Shown in pieces: positions 8,017-16,387 of a stretch of DNA of 42,687 nucleotides. The number at the start of each line of letters is the position of its first letter. Positions within the stretch are counted from its first letter, which is position 1. The notes below the pieces were generated by a model. That model worked only from the letters and a program-made list of their open reading frames with translations. It was not told where the DNA came from and searched no databases. The DNA is taken from positions 1 through 42,687 of the forward strand of contig JAKAIE010000020.1 in the NCBI GenBank assembly GCA_021814475.1, given 5' to 3'. The stretch is from Nitrospirota bacterium. GTDB lineage: Bacteria > Nitrospirota > Thermodesulfovibrionia > Thermodesulfovibrionales > UBA6898. The translations under genes were made by a program, and so were the position numbers.

Positions 8017-8045
8017 TTGATTTCCTCTGCCGCGTCCTGTATCCT
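8017..8045 (+). promoter_or_regulatory. Promoter of nadB, apparently leaderless
   Basis: TTGATT (8017-8022), a 17-nt spacer and TATCCT (8040-8045) form a reasonable sigma70-type promoter. The ATG follows the -10 box by only 6 nt and no Shine-Dalgarno sequence is present, so the mRNA would begin at or next to the start codon. Confidence 0.5.
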
Positions 8046-8051
8046 TGCTGT

Positions 8052-9593
8052 ATGAATACAGAGTCGACGGATTTTCTGATCATCGGCAGCGGGGTCGCAG
8101 GCCTGAGAGCAGCGATAGAACTGGCCCCCTTCGGCAAGGTACTGGTGGTGACAAAAGACAGGCCGTCCGAGTGCAGCACCGAGTATGCCCAGGGAGGCAT
8201 CGCCGCGGTCATCAGCGACGAAGACACTGTCGGCATCCATCTGGAGGACACGCTGAAGGCTGGGGATGGCCTCTGCCGTGAAGAGGCGGTCAGGACCCTC
8301 GTCGAAGAGGGGACCGACAGGATCATGGAACTCATCGAGTGGGGCGCCGAGTTCGACAGAGAGGGGATGAAACTGGCCCTTACGCTCGAAGCCGCCCACT
8401 CGCGCAGGCGCATCCTGCATGCGCACGGAGATTCCACTGGCAAGGAACTGGAACGGGCGCTGCTGCAGAAGGTATTGACCCTGAAGTCGGTCAGAAAATA
8501 CCCCTTCGCGATCACCGTCGACCTTATCGTCAATAACGGCGAATGCCATGGCGCCTATGTGCTGAAAGACAGCGAACTCACCGCGCTCTTCGCCAAGGCC
8601 ACGATTCTTGCGACAGGCGGGGCGGGCCAGCTTTATTCGAGAACGACGAACCCTCTCGTCGCCACAGGAGACGGCATGGCGATCGCCTTCAGGGCAGGGG
8701 CGCAACTCGAGGATATGGAGTTCATCCAGTTTCATCCGACCAGCCTCTATTCTCCGACAGCCCCGCAGTTCCTCCTGAGCGAGTCGATGAGGGGCGAAGG
8801 TGCCGTGCTGCTGAATACCAGCAAACAGAGATTCATGGCGGGCTATCACCCGAAGGAGGAACTCGCGCCGCGGGACGTCGTCTCGAGGGCGATCATCTCC
8901 GAGATGGTGAAGACGAACAGCAGGCATGTGTATCTGGACCTCAGGCACCTGGAGAAGGACTTCCTGAAGCAGAGGTTCCCTCAGATATACGCCACCTGCC
9001 TGCGGTACGATGTGGACATCACGGAAGACCTGATCCCGGTCTCTCCCGCTGCCCATTATATAATGGGGGGAGTCAGGACGAACCTTGACGGCGAGACGAA
9101 TATCCCGGGACTCTACGCAGCAGGCGAGGTCGCCTGCACAGGCGTGCACGGGGCGAACAGGCTCGCCTCGAACAGCCTGCTCGAAGGTCTCGTCTACGGG
9201 GCCCGCGCAGGCAGCGCAGCCGGAAGGACATCGGTCGTACCCTCCGGGAAGACCGAACGCAAGGCAGCCCCCTCCTCTATTCCCAACAGCGACGAGATCA
9301 AGAAGAACCTGCGCAGGGTCATGTGGGAGAAGGTCGGCATCATCCGCTGCGCCGAGTCTCTCGGAAAGGCGCGCAGCGTACTGTCGGGCTACGACGCTGT
9401 CGTCAGGAAGGAATACGCCCTCCGCCATGAACTCGAACTGAAAAACATGCTGACAGTGGCCCGGATCATCACCGAGGCTGCGGACAGGAGGAGGGGGAGC
9501 GTCGGCGCACATTACCGCTCCGACTGCAAGGAACGCGGCGCGCAATGGCAGGAGCATATCTCACTCGACAGGGAGAGTTTTTATCCTTACTGA
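8052..9593 (+). CDS. nadB: L-aspartate oxidase
   Basis: A flavoenzyme that oxidises L-aspartate to iminoaspartate, the first step of de novo NAD synthesis (usable with fumarate as acceptor in anaerobes). The 513-residue product opens with the FAD dinucleotide-binding motif IIGSGVAGLRAA, has the substrate-loop EFIQFHPTSLY around 230, RGEGAVLLN near 255, and the conserved GVHGANRLASNSLLEGLVYG near 370. The C-terminal helical domain ends just before pyk. The open frame continues upstream, but the ATG at 8052 aligns with the family start and sits right behind a promoter. No nadA or nadC is in the window. pyk follows after 21 bp, probably in the same transcript. Confidence 0.95.
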   Translation: MNTESTDFLIIGSGVAGLRAAIELAPFGKVLVVTKDRPSECSTEYAQGGIAAVISDEDTVGIHLEDTLKAGDGLCREEAVRTLVEEGTDRIMELIEWGAEFDREGMKLALTLEAAHSRRRILHAHGDSTGKELERALLQKVLTLKSVRKYPFAITVDLIVNNGECHGAYVLKDSELTALFAKATILATGGAGQLYSRTTNPLVATGDGMAIAFRAGAQLEDMEFIQFHPTSLYSPTAPQFLLSESMRGEGAVLLNTSKQRFMAGYHPKEELAPRDVVSRAIISEMVKTNSRHVYLDLRHLEKDFLKQRFPQIYATCLRYDVDITEDLIPVSPAAHYIMGGVRTNLDGETNIPGLYAAGEVACTGVHGANRLASNSLLEGLVYGARAGSAAGRTSVVPSGKTERKAAPSSIPNSDEIKKNLRRVMWEKVGIIRCAESLGKARSVLSGYDAVVRKEYALRHELELKNMLTVARIITEAADRRRGSVGAHYRSDCKERGAQWQEHISLDRESFYPY

Positions 9594-9614
9594 CATGGGG
9601 GCTATGGGGTAAAC

Positions 9615-11018
9615 ATGGGAAGCGCAAAGATCATCTGCACCCTCGGTCCTTCCTCCTCAGACCCGAATGTCCTTCACAGGCTGATCCACGAAGGGATGGA
9701 CGTCGGCCGCCTCAACTTTTCCCACGGCAGCCACGAGGCGCACCGCAGCGTCATCCGCGCAATACGCGAGGAGATCAGGAAATCCGGAAAACCGGTCGCA
9801 ATCCTCCAGGACCTCCAGGGGATCAAGATCCGCGTCGGCCTCATCAGGGGCGGCGCGGCCGAACTGAAGCGCGGGACGACCGTTTCAATCTACCCCGGCC
9901 ATGGCACAGGCGATGATAAGAGCCTCTTCGTCTCCTACCCCCTCCTTCTCAGGGACGCTGCTGTCGGCGACCGCATCCTGATAGACGACGGCCTGATCCA
10001 GCTTCGGGTCACTGGTAAGACGGACAGCGCCCTCCTGTCGAAGGTCGTGGAGGGTGGCATCATCAGGGACAGGAAAGGAGTGAACCTGCCGGGGATGAAG
10101 ATCTCACAGGGATCATTCACTGAAAAGGACAGGAGGGACCTTCTCTTCGGCCTTTCGATGAAGGTCGACTATGTCGCGATATCCTTTGTCAGAACAGCCG
10201 GGGATGTGGCTGCGGTAAAGGCCCTCATGAAGCGGAAAAAGCGGATCGTCCCCGTCATCGCCAAGATCGAAAAACCCGAGGCGCTCCTGAATATCGAGAG
10301 CATCCTCGATGAAGCGGACGGAATCATGATCGCGCGCGGCGACCTCGGGGTCGAGGTCCCTGCAGAAGAGGTCCCTCTGATCCAGAAGGACCTCATCGGC
10401 CGGGCAAACCGAAAGGGAAAGCTGGTGATCACGGCGACACAGATGCTGGAGTCGATGAAGGAACACCTCAGGCCAACCAGGGCCGAGGCGACGGATGTGG
10501 CAAACGCGGTGCTCGACGGGACCGATGCCGTCATGCTCTCTGCCGAGACCGCCTCCGGCCTGCATCCGGTGGCGGCGGTCCGGATGATGGACAGGATCAT
10601 CAGGGTTACGGAGGCCTCTCATCCCGTTTCGTCCGGATATGAGCGCGGGAATTCGTACGCGGACGCCCTTGCCGACGCCGCCTGCAGCGCAGCCAGGGAC
10701 ATTGGGGCAAAGGTGCTCGTCGCCTTCACAAAGTCGGGCTTCACTGCCCGCCTGCTTTCGAAGTTCAGGCCGTCCGTACCGGTTATCGCCTTTTCCCCTG
10801 ACAGATCGGTAATAAACCGTCTGCCCTTTTACTGGGGCGTCACGCCAATGTACTTGAAACCCTTCGACAATATCGACCGGATGCTCAGGAACATCGAAAA
10901 GACCCTGGTCGAGGAGAAGATCGTGAAGAAGAACGACCGGATCGTGATCATCACCTGTTCTCCCCTGCCGACGCAGGAGAAGACGAACTTCATGAAGCTC
11001 CACGAAATCGGGGGATGA
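9615..11018 (+). CDS. pyk: Pyruvate kinase
   Basis: Transfers phosphate from phosphoenolpyruvate to ADP in the last step of glycolysis. The 467 residues include the N-terminal KIICTLGPSS, the substrate loop NFSHGSHE, the catalytic Lys in PVIAKIEKPEAL near 215, the metal-binding MIARGDLGVEVP, and ATQMLESM. The C-terminal allosteric domain is of standard length and lacks the extra PEP-utilising domain of some Gram-positive enzymes. GGGGT stands 4 nt before the ATG as a weak ribosome site. The gene lies 21 bp behind nadB, so co-transcription is likely although the pathways differ. Confidence 0.95.
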   Translation: MGSAKIICTLGPSSSDPNVLHRLIHEGMDVGRLNFSHGSHEAHRSVIRAIREEIRKSGKPVAILQDLQGIKIRVGLIRGGAAELKRGTTVSIYPGHGTGDDKSLFVSYPLLLRDAAVGDRILIDDGLIQLRVTGKTDSALLSKVVEGGIIRDRKGVNLPGMKISQGSFTEKDRRDLLFGLSMKVDYVAISFVRTAGDVAAVKALMKRKKRIVPVIAKIEKPEALLNIESILDEADGIMIARGDLGVEVPAEEVPLIQKDLIGRANRKGKLVITATQMLESMKEHLRPTRAEATDVANAVLDGTDAVMLSAETASGLHPVAAVRMMDRIIRVTEASHPVSSGYERGNSYADALADAACSAARDIGAKVLVAFTKSGFTARLLSKFRPSVPVIAFSPDRSVINRLPFYWGVTPMYLKPFDNIDRMLRNIEKTLVEEKIVKKNDRIVIITCSPLPTQEKTNFMKLHEIGG

Positions 11019-11062
11019 GAGGACCGCGGAGGCAGTCCATAGTCTTTAGAGATTTATCACGG

Positions 11063-11074
11063 GGACAGCTGTCC
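11063..11074. repeat. 12-bp palindrome GGACAGCTGTCC
   Basis: A perfect palindrome inside GGGGACAGCTGTCC in the otherwise empty gap between pyk and the CBS gene. Similar GGGGACAG words occur near 2331 and 12343, and GGGACAcTGTCCC at 5215, always between genes. They may be remnants of a dispersed intergenic repeat. Confidence 0.4.
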
Positions 11075-11161
11075 GGATAATCGTCGTTCAGACGGCATAA
11101 TTACCCCGTCAGTATAGCTCCTTGCGGCAATAAATCGCTCCTGTATCTCTAATTGCCAAAA

Positions 11162-11560
11162 CTACTCCTCATATGACTGGTACAGATGAGGCTCGGCGTA
11201 GGCGACGAGGATTTCGTTCCTGCTCACTATCCCGACAAGCTTATCGTTCTTTGTTATGGGAATGATCGAGTAATTATTGTTGATGAGCATGTCAATAAGA
11301 GTTTCAAGAGGCGTATCCGGGTCAGCGGTCTGCGGGGCGCCGGACATGACCTTATCGACCGTGAGATCGTCTATTTTCGTCCCGCTGCGAAGGGCCTTGA
11401 GAATGTCAAATGCCGTAACAACGCCGAGCACCTTCATTTGATCATCAACAACAGGAATGCCTGGGCATCCGGTTCCCATCATCTTGAAAGCGACTTCCCT
11501 GCCTGCAGTGTTTGGCCGAACCGCTGTCCGTTTACACATGATGTATCTTGCGCGTATCAT
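11162..11560 (-). CDS. Tandem CBS domain protein
   Basis: A 132-residue protein consisting of two CBS motifs: residues about 1-60 (IPVVDDQMKVLGVVTAFDIL) and 70-125 (SIIPITKNDKLVGIVSRNEIL). Such pairs fold into a Bateman module that binds adenine nucleotides and reports energy state to a partner. No catalytic domain is attached, so it probably acts as a free regulatory subunit. GGAGG lies 6 nt before the ATG. It is transcribed leftward after the DsrE-like gene, with its own possible operator at 11619-11640. The ligand is unknown. Confidence 0.85.
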   Translation of the reverse strand: MIRARYIMCKRTAVRPNTAGREVAFKMMGTGCPGIPVVDDQMKVLGVVTAFDILKALRSGTKIDDLTVDKVMSGAPQTADPDTPLETLIDMLINNNYSIIPITKNDKLVGIVSRNEILVAYAEPHLYQSYEE

Positions 11561-11618
11561 TGAAAGCCTCCTTTTATAATGGTTTAGCGCTTATCAGTTC
11601 CCGCCAGAGAGAATCGTC

Positions 11619-11640
11619 ATTGTGTCTATATGCGCATTAT
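11619..11640. promoter_or_regulatory. Degenerate copy of the 28-bp palindrome, upstream of the CBS gene
   Basis: By eye, 17 of 22 positions match the centre of the perfect palindrome at 12187-12214; the right half (ATATGCGCATTAT) differs at one base of 13. It lies about 60 bp before the CBS start codon, a normal operator distance. A shared regulator for the CBS and DsrE-like genes is inferred; which protein binds is unknown. Confidence 0.45.
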
Positions 11641-11667
11641 CTGTCTGAATATTTGTTTACACGCCGG

Positions 11668-12042
11668 TTAGAAGGTTAACCCCTCTCTCTCCAGGAGCAT
11701 TTCACCCAGGAAAGATCCTGGCTTTGCCTCGCTGTTGGGGATCAACTCTGACTTATCGAGCCCGTAGTGCTTTATGCATGAAGCGCATATGTAGAACTTC
11801 ACTCCGAAATCGTCAATCAATGTCTTCATCAGGTCTGCGATAGGCGAGAACTCATCCTTTTTCTGCCAGACAAGAGTCTCTGCGTAGCCCTTTTTTGCGA
11901 GCAAAGCCCCCTTGTCCATAAGAAAAAAATCGACAGTCGCGTCCATCGCCTTCATGTTGGTCGCGAGCTGAAGAGCCCCGGCCACCTTGTCCGGATTGTC
12001 ATGGGAGTCAGTGATAATAAACACAAATTTCTTTTCCGCCAT
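11668..12042 (-). CDS. DsrE-family protein
   Basis: A 124-residue soluble protein of the DsrE/DsrF-like fold. It begins KKFVFIITDSHDNPDKVAGAL, has the hydrophobic strand VDFFLMDKGALLAKKGY in the middle, and KFYICASCIKHYGL near residue 88, with a Cys pair where sulfur-relay members carry the persulfide Cys. Family members move sulfane sulfur or sit beside sulfur and redox proteins. GGAG lies 6 nt before the ATG. A perfect 28-bp palindrome lies about 145 bp upstream and probably controls it. The exact substrate is unknown; no dsrF, dsrH or tusA lies beside it. Confidence 0.8.
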   Translation of the reverse strand: MAEKKFVFIITDSHDNPDKVAGALQLATNMKAMDATVDFFLMDKGALLAKKGYAETLVWQKKDEFSPIADLMKTLIDDFGVKFYICASCIKHYGLDKSELIPNSEAKPGSFLGEMLLEREGLTF

Positions 12043-12186
12043 TTTGGTCTCCTTTAAAGGTCGATAGATATATCAATACAGAAACGCCGCCATGCATCAA
12101 ATGTGAGCAGCCACCTCCGGCATCACGGCCGACCGCAACACGACCCGCGTGTTTTCTCATACCAGGGTGGATCAACCGTTCCTTTC

Positions 12187-12214
12187 GTTATAATGTGCAT
12201 ATGCACATTATAAC
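12187..12214. promoter_or_regulatory. Perfect 28-bp palindrome, probable operator
   Basis: GTTATAATGTGCAT (12187-12200) is followed directly by its exact reverse complement (12201-12214), with no spacer. It lies upstream of the leftward DsrE-like gene and downstream of the CGGC gene. The symmetry and lack of a loop favour a site for a dimeric or tetrameric DNA-binding protein rather than an RNA hairpin. A degenerate copy lies at 11619-11640. Apart from a GGGGACAG word at 12343, I see nothing else in the gap 12043-12381. Confidence 0.65.
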
Positions 12215-12381
12215 CCGTCATGACGCTTAATGCAATTTAAATTGAATAGCACCTCTACGGAAGAGCACACCACTTTCGCGCTCCCTTCGGGGCTTTTCTT
12301 CAGGATGTTTTCTTCGGGGCCGGGGCGGTCATTCACGGAGGCGGGGACAGACACACCATCCCCACCTTCATCAGTTTGCTC

Positions 12382-12726
12382 TCAATGATAATCGTGAGTC
12401 CCAAGCACTACCCTGATGCCCGTCTTTTCTTCAATCATCCTGGCCAGGTCTTCAGGGCTGGTATAGGGACATGACGGCCTGGAGTTTGCCATGCAGGAAC
12501 TCAGGTGGATAACATCCGGCTTGATCTCCGACAGCTTCATTGACATGCCTATATTAGGGATAACGGTACGGCCCGGGCACTCACAGGTAAAGAAGGCCAC
12601 CACGTTGGACTTCTCTTCAAAATTACCCTCACCAAGTGCTGCCGCCTTCAGACATCTCCATTCCCCCGGACAGCCATACCCGCTGTCCTGATACGCACCG
12701 CACCCGATAACTGCAACATTCTTCAT
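12382..12726 (-). CDS. CGGC domain-containing Cys-rich protein
   Basis: A 114-residue protein with Cys at 9, 19, 25, 48, 50, 78 and 86. The layout (VIGCG, later CPGEWRC, FFTCECPGR, IHLSSCM, and the ending TGIRVVLGTHDYH) matches the CGGC family (putative metal-binding proteins of anaerobes), where the central motif is usually CGGCPGR. Here one of the glycines is replaced, reading C-E-C-P-G-R. The Cys set suggests metal or cluster binding; function unknown. GGAGG stands 8-9 nt before the ATG. It lies 102 bp downstream of tatA on the same strand. Confidence 0.8.
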   Translation of the reverse strand: MKNVAVIGCGAYQDSGYGCPGEWRCLKAAALGEGNFEEKSNVVAFFTCECPGRTVIPNIGMSMKLSEIKPDVIHLSSCMANSRPSCPYTSPEDLARMIEEKTGIRVVLGTHDYH

Positions 12727-12828
12727 ATGCGCTTTCCTCCTTGATATTTTATCTTGCCTGGAACATCAGGCTCAGCATCCCACACTCGCGCCCTCACCAG
12801 GAATCCGCCATAAAGCCTGCGGCATACT

Positions 12829-13101
12829 CTATGCTGCGGTTTCTTTCTTCGCGCCCACAGTTTCCTTGGAAGAAGTCTCAGGGTTCATCTCCATTGTGGC
12901 GGGGGATGCAATCTCTTTGGGTTCCTTTACCTCGGGCGTAACATTAATATCCCTGGCTGCATCCGCCATCGCCTTTTTGAACTCCCTGATCCCTTTGCCA
13001 AGACCGGCCCCAAGTTCAGGCAGTTTGCTGGGCCCCATGACTATGAGGGCAATAGCCAAAATAATGAGCAAGTGCATCGGTTGAAACAGTCCTTCAAACA
13101 T
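12829..13101 (-). CDS. tatA: Twin-arginine translocase subunit TatA/E
   Basis: A 90-residue protein with one N-terminal membrane helix ([13 protein letters not shown]), the hinge and amphipathic helix [21 protein letters not shown], and a polar tail rich in Glu, Lys, Thr and Ala. This is the standard TatA/TatE build, forming the protein-conducting assembly for export of folded proteins. AGGAGGTGACAT precedes the ATG. No tatB or tatC is nearby. It is on the same strand as, and upstream of, the CGGC gene, so the two may share a transcript. Confidence 0.9.
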   Translation of the reverse strand: MFEGLFQPMHLLIILAIALIVMGPSKLPELGAGLGKGIREFKKAMADAARDINVTPEVKEPKEIASPATMEMNPETSSKETVGAKKETAA

Positions 13102-13252
13102 ATGTCACCTCCTTTTAATCATTATAACGGTTATGGCAGCCCCCTGTTCAACTGCCGCCTTCATCCCGCGGCGCAAAAAGGGTAATGCTCTCGTCTGTTG
13201 TCCCTGAAGACATATAAATAATTACCCATGAAACGGGAATGGGCTGAAATGC

Positions 13253-13930
13253 TCAGTACCGTCTATTGTTCTTCAAAAAAAACGACACCAATAAAACCCC
13301 TGCGATAAAACCCCCTATGTGCCCCCACCACGCTGTTCCTCCCCCGGATGAAGGGAGCACCCGGGCAACTGTTCCTGCGAACAACTGAATCAGGAACCAC
13401 CATCCCAGGAAAAAAACCGCCGGCAGCTCTATAAACCACGGAAATATGAAAACAGGAATTAGTGTGAGAATCCGCGCGCGCGGAAACAGGACATAATAGG
13501 CGCCCATGACCCCTGCAATCGCCCCTGACGCGCCGATGACGGGCATCGAGGATCTGGCGCTGAAGTAGACATAGGAGATACTCGCCAAAATCCCCACGAT
13601 CAGATAAAACAGAAGGAACCGGCCGTGTCCCATGCGGTCTTCCACCTTACTTCCGAATATCTTCAGAAACCACATATTCCCGAGGAAGTGCAGCCATCCT
13701 CCGTGCAGGAACATCGTGGTCAGAAAAGACAGGTAGGCAATCACCGGCAGGCCATGCCGGTGACGCTCTGTATACTCGACAGGGACAATTCCAAAATAAT
13801 AGGTGAACTCATCAAGGAGTTCCTGTGGCAACGTGGTTTCAAAGAGGAATACCACTCCGCAGAGGATTATGAGCATCCATGTAGTTGAAGGGAATGCCCT
13901 GTTTGGAATGGTATCTTTAAGGGGAATCAT
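13253..13930 (-). CDS. Rhomboid-family intramembrane serine protease
   Basis: A membrane protein of about 225 residues with six to seven membrane helices. The catalytic pair is visible: Ser in GASGAIAGVMGAYY, and His in GHIGGFIAG near the C-terminus. The loop-1 motif FLHGGWLHFLGNMWFL with its oxyanion-hole His/Asn is intact. The family cleaves substrates within the membrane; the substrate here is unknown. I chose the ATG at 13930 because MIPLKDTIPNR is the usual family start and AATAAT lies 6 nt before it. An ATG at 13972 would add 14 residues and lacks a clear ribosome site. It is alone in its unit. Confidence 0.9.
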   Translation of the reverse strand: MIPLKDTIPNRAFPSTTWMLIILCGVVFLFETTLPQELLDEFTYYFGIVPVEYTERHRHGLPVIAYLSFLTTMFLHGGWLHFLGNMWFLKIFGSKVEDRMGHGRFLLFYLIVGILASISYVYFSARSSMPVIGASGAIAGVMGAYYVLFPRARILTLIPVFIFPWFIELPAVFFLGWWFLIQLFAGTVARVLPSSGGGTAWWGHIGGFIAGVLLVSFFLKNNRRY

Positions 13931-14070
13931 GTCTTGATTATTGCACAAAAGGTTAAATAATTTTAACTGCATGAATCCGGCTTTTCACCCGTAACTTCAA
14001 ATTTTGTTCATAATTGCGAGCTAGCCTATGAGCGTAATTATAACTTCAATGAGTTTTATCGGAGGTACAG

Positions 14071-14232
14071 ATGAATTGCCCCTATTTTGAGGAAGGGTAT
14101 ATCGGAACATGTGGTGCATCCGTATTAAGATATGTGCCGAACATTGAACAGATGGAAACGTACTGCTTCAGAAACATATACAAACTTTGTCCGACCCTCT
14201 CGGCATCAATGGCGGTAAGCGCGGAGGTCTGA
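14071..14232 (+). CDS. 53-residue four-Cys protein coupled to response regulator
   Basis: GGAGGT lies 4 nt before the ATG. The product begins MNCPYFEEGYIGTCGAS and contains YCFRNIYKLCP. The four Cys (3, 14, 32, 40) sit in the pattern C-x10-C-x17-C-x7-C, suggesting a small metal-binding fold. The stop TGA (14230-14232) is followed two bases later by the ATG of the response regulator, whose ribosome site GGAGG lies inside this gene, so the two are translationally coupled. The closeness and good start signals make it a real gene. Function unknown; an accessory or sensor role to the receiver protein is inferred. Confidence 0.7.
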   Translation: MNCPYFEEGYIGTCGASVLRYVPNIEQMETYCFRNIYKLCPTLSASMAVSAEV

Positions 14233-14234
14233 TA

Positions 14235-14636
14235 ATGGCAAACGTTTTGGTCGTAGATGATGAATATGTCATCAGGACCCTGTTAAAGCGGGTGCTGCTG
14301 CGTAACAGGCATAATGTTCTGGAAGCCTCGGATGGCAGGGAGGCTCTTCGGTCGATCGATCCCGAATTACCCCCGGACTTGATTTTAATGGATCACCAGA
14401 TGCCCGCCCTCAGCGGGATAGAATGTGCTAAATCCCTGAAAGTTCTTTATCCCTCCCTTAAAATTGTGCTCATATCCGGAAGCTTTGGCAGTTATGACGA
14501 CGGGGCACTGGTCGCGCACAGGCATCTGTTTTCTGACATTATTCTAAAACCCTTTCAGATCAACGACGTGATGAGAACTGTCGAACATACATTAGGAGAT
14601 GCCCCTATAAAAGAAAACACCTGTCCGGGCTTGTAG
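14235..14636 (+). CDS. Single-domain response regulator (receiver only)
   Basis: A 133-residue CheY-like receiver. Acidic pocket VVDDE near residues 6-10, phosphoacceptor Asp in LILMDHQMP near 53, Ser/Thr switch residue in VLISGSF, and the conserved Lys-Pro in ILKPF near 113. No output domain is attached, so it works through protein-protein contacts or as a phosphorelay intermediate. The start at 14235 is preferred because GGAGG lies 7 nt upstream. No histidine kinase is nearby. It converges with the SulP gene, 26 bp away. Confidence 0.9.
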   Translation: MANVLVVDDEYVIRTLLKRVLLRNRHNVLEASDGREALRSIDPELPPDLILMDHQMPALSGIECAKSLKVLYPSLKIVLISGSFGSYDDGALVAHRHLFSDIILKPFQINDVMRTVEHTLGDAPIKENTCPGL

Positions 14637-14662
14637 GTTATTCTATGCCCGCCCGGGTCTGC

Positions 14663-16387
14663 TCAGGACCCCGGGAAGCCACCGGCCGTCCTGCCAGCCG
14701 CCTCGCTGTCATAGGCATGCACCACCTCACTGATGGTTTCATAAAACGCGTCCTTCCCGATCAGATCGGTGAGTTCGTACCTGTCCAACTCGTCCCTGAC
14801 GAGATCGACGACCTCGGCTAAAACAAGCCGGATCCCCAGTCCCTTGAGAATGTCGTAAATTTCGCGCAGGGTTGCGGCTGCGGAGAAATCGATATCAGCT
14901 ACCGCAGAGGCATCAATGCAGAACCAGACAAGAGGAGGTTCCGTCCTTTGAGCGAGTTCGACAACTTCCCGCGAGAGCTGTTCGGCATTTGCATAGTACA
15001 TGGTGTGCGCGAAGCGATATACAAGCAGGCCCGGCCGGATCTGCTTGGGAGTAATCACCGGCAGCGCCTTCCAACCGCCCGCTTCGTCAGCCGCCAGCAC
15101 AGCGTTCTTACTCCGGTAGCTTCGGCGCACGTGCTCTATAAGTGACAGCACCATCGCCAGGAGAATGCCCTGCTCGACGCCGACGATGACCACCACGATA
15201 GCCGTGATCAACGCAACCCAGAATTCTGATGGCCGCTGCACCCAGATCTTTCGCATTCCCTTCACGTCGATCAATTCAACGCCGATAAGGAAGACCACCG
15301 TAGAGAGGACAGCCGTCGGCATGCCCGCGAGCGGACCAGTCATGAAAAGGAGCACCAACAGCACAACGGCGCTTGCGGTGACCTGCGCGAGCTGGCTGCG
15401 GCCCCCGGCACTATCGACCATCTGAGTCTTCGTCGGGCTTCCGTTCACCACAAAAGTCCCGCTCAGCGCAGCGCCGACATTTGCAAGGCCCAGGCCAAGC
15501 AGGTCAACGTTTTCGCTGATGCGCTCGTTGTAGCGCGCGGCGTAGGCGCGGGATGTCGCTGAACTCTGGGCCAGCATCACCACAAACATGGCGAAGGCAG
15601 TGGGAAGCAATTTCAGGATGAGGCCTTTGTCCCAATGCACGTCCGGGAACCCGATAACCGGCAGGCCACCCGGGACCGCGCCAAGTGTCCGCACCCCATA
15701 TGCTTCCAGCCGGAACGCCCAGCTGGCCGCAATGGCAGCCGTCACTGCAATCAGCGCACCAGGGATTTCCCGTGAAATCCTTTTCGATCCGACAATGATA
15801 ACAAACACCGCCGCGGAGACCGTCAGTGCGTAAAAGTTCGTCTGATCGATCTGGCGCAGATCGTTCATGATCTCATGTGGGCCATGCCCGCCCCCCGGAA
15901 GCCCCAGGATGCCTGAGATCTCGCCGAGAGCGACCTGGACGCCTATGCCGGAGAGGAACCCCACGAGCACCGTTCGCGACAGGAAATCCGCAAGAAACCC
16001 CAGACGAATGATACGGGCCGCAATAAGAAAACCGGCCGACAGGAGCGCAAGGACTTCCGCCAGTGCGAGCCACTCATCCGACCCGGACGCCGCCATCCCG
16101 GTGATTCCGGCAGCAAGGATAGCGGCTGTCGCAGAGTCGGCTCCAACGACAAGGTGACGGGACGAGCCGAAAAGCGCAAAAAGAGTCATCGGCAGGAGAA
16201 GGGTGTAAAGGCCTGTGAGCACGGGGGTCCCCGCAATCTTCGTGTATCCCATCACCTCGGGTATGGCAAGGGCAGCCAGGGTGATGCCGGCCATGACATC
16301 CGCCGGCACCCGGGATGCCGTGATAGGGAGGATCCCCTGGAAAACCGGTGACCGCACGCCCAGGCCACCCACCCTGCCTTTTGTCAT
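14663..16387 (-). CDS. SulP-family inorganic anion transporter with STAS domain
   Basis: A 574-residue membrane transporter. Roughly residues 20-430 hold the 10-14 membrane helices, with the family signatures PADVMAGITLAALAIPEVMGYTKIAG near the N-terminus and SATSRAYAARYNER near 300. A C-terminal cytoplasmic STAS domain (about 445-560) includes FCIDASAVADIDFSAA. Family members carry sulfate, bicarbonate or other anions; the substrate cannot be told from sequence. Start: ATG at 16387-16385 with GGGGGG 4 nt upstream; the frame is open further upstream but that part looks unlike the family. Converges with the response regulator. Confidence 0.9.
   Translation of the reverse strand: MTKGRVGGLGVRSPVFQGILPITASRVPADVMAGITLAALAIPEVMGYTKIAGTPVLTGLYTLLLPMTLFALFGSSRHLVVGADSATAAILAAGITGMAASGSDEWLALAEVLALLSAGFLIAARIIRLGFLADFLSRTVLVGFLSGIGVQVALGEISGILGLPGGGHGPHEIMNDLRQIDQTNFYALTVSAAVFVIIVGSKRISREIPGALIAVTAAIAASWAFRLEAYGVRTLGAVPGGLPVIGFPDVHWDKGLILKLLPTAFAMFVVMLAQSSATSRAYAARYNERISENVDLLGLGLANVGAALSGTFVVNGSPTKTQMVDSAGGRSQLAQVTASAVVLLVLLFMTGPLAGMPTAVLSTVVFLIGVELIDVKGMRKIWVQRPSEFWVALITAIVVVIVGVEQGILLAMVLSLIEHVRRSYRSKNAVLAADEAGGWKALPVITPKQIRPGLLVYRFAHTMYYANAEQLSREVVELAQRTEPPLVWFCIDASAVADIDFSAAATLREIYDILKGLGIRLVLAEVVDLVRDELDRYELTDLIGKDAFYETISEVVHAYDSEAAGRTAGGFPGS

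Noticed and set aside
7917-9557. 546-codon reverse frame opposite nadB
   Set aside because: It mirrors the strongly recognisable nadB frame, has no family motifs and arises from GC-rich codon bias.
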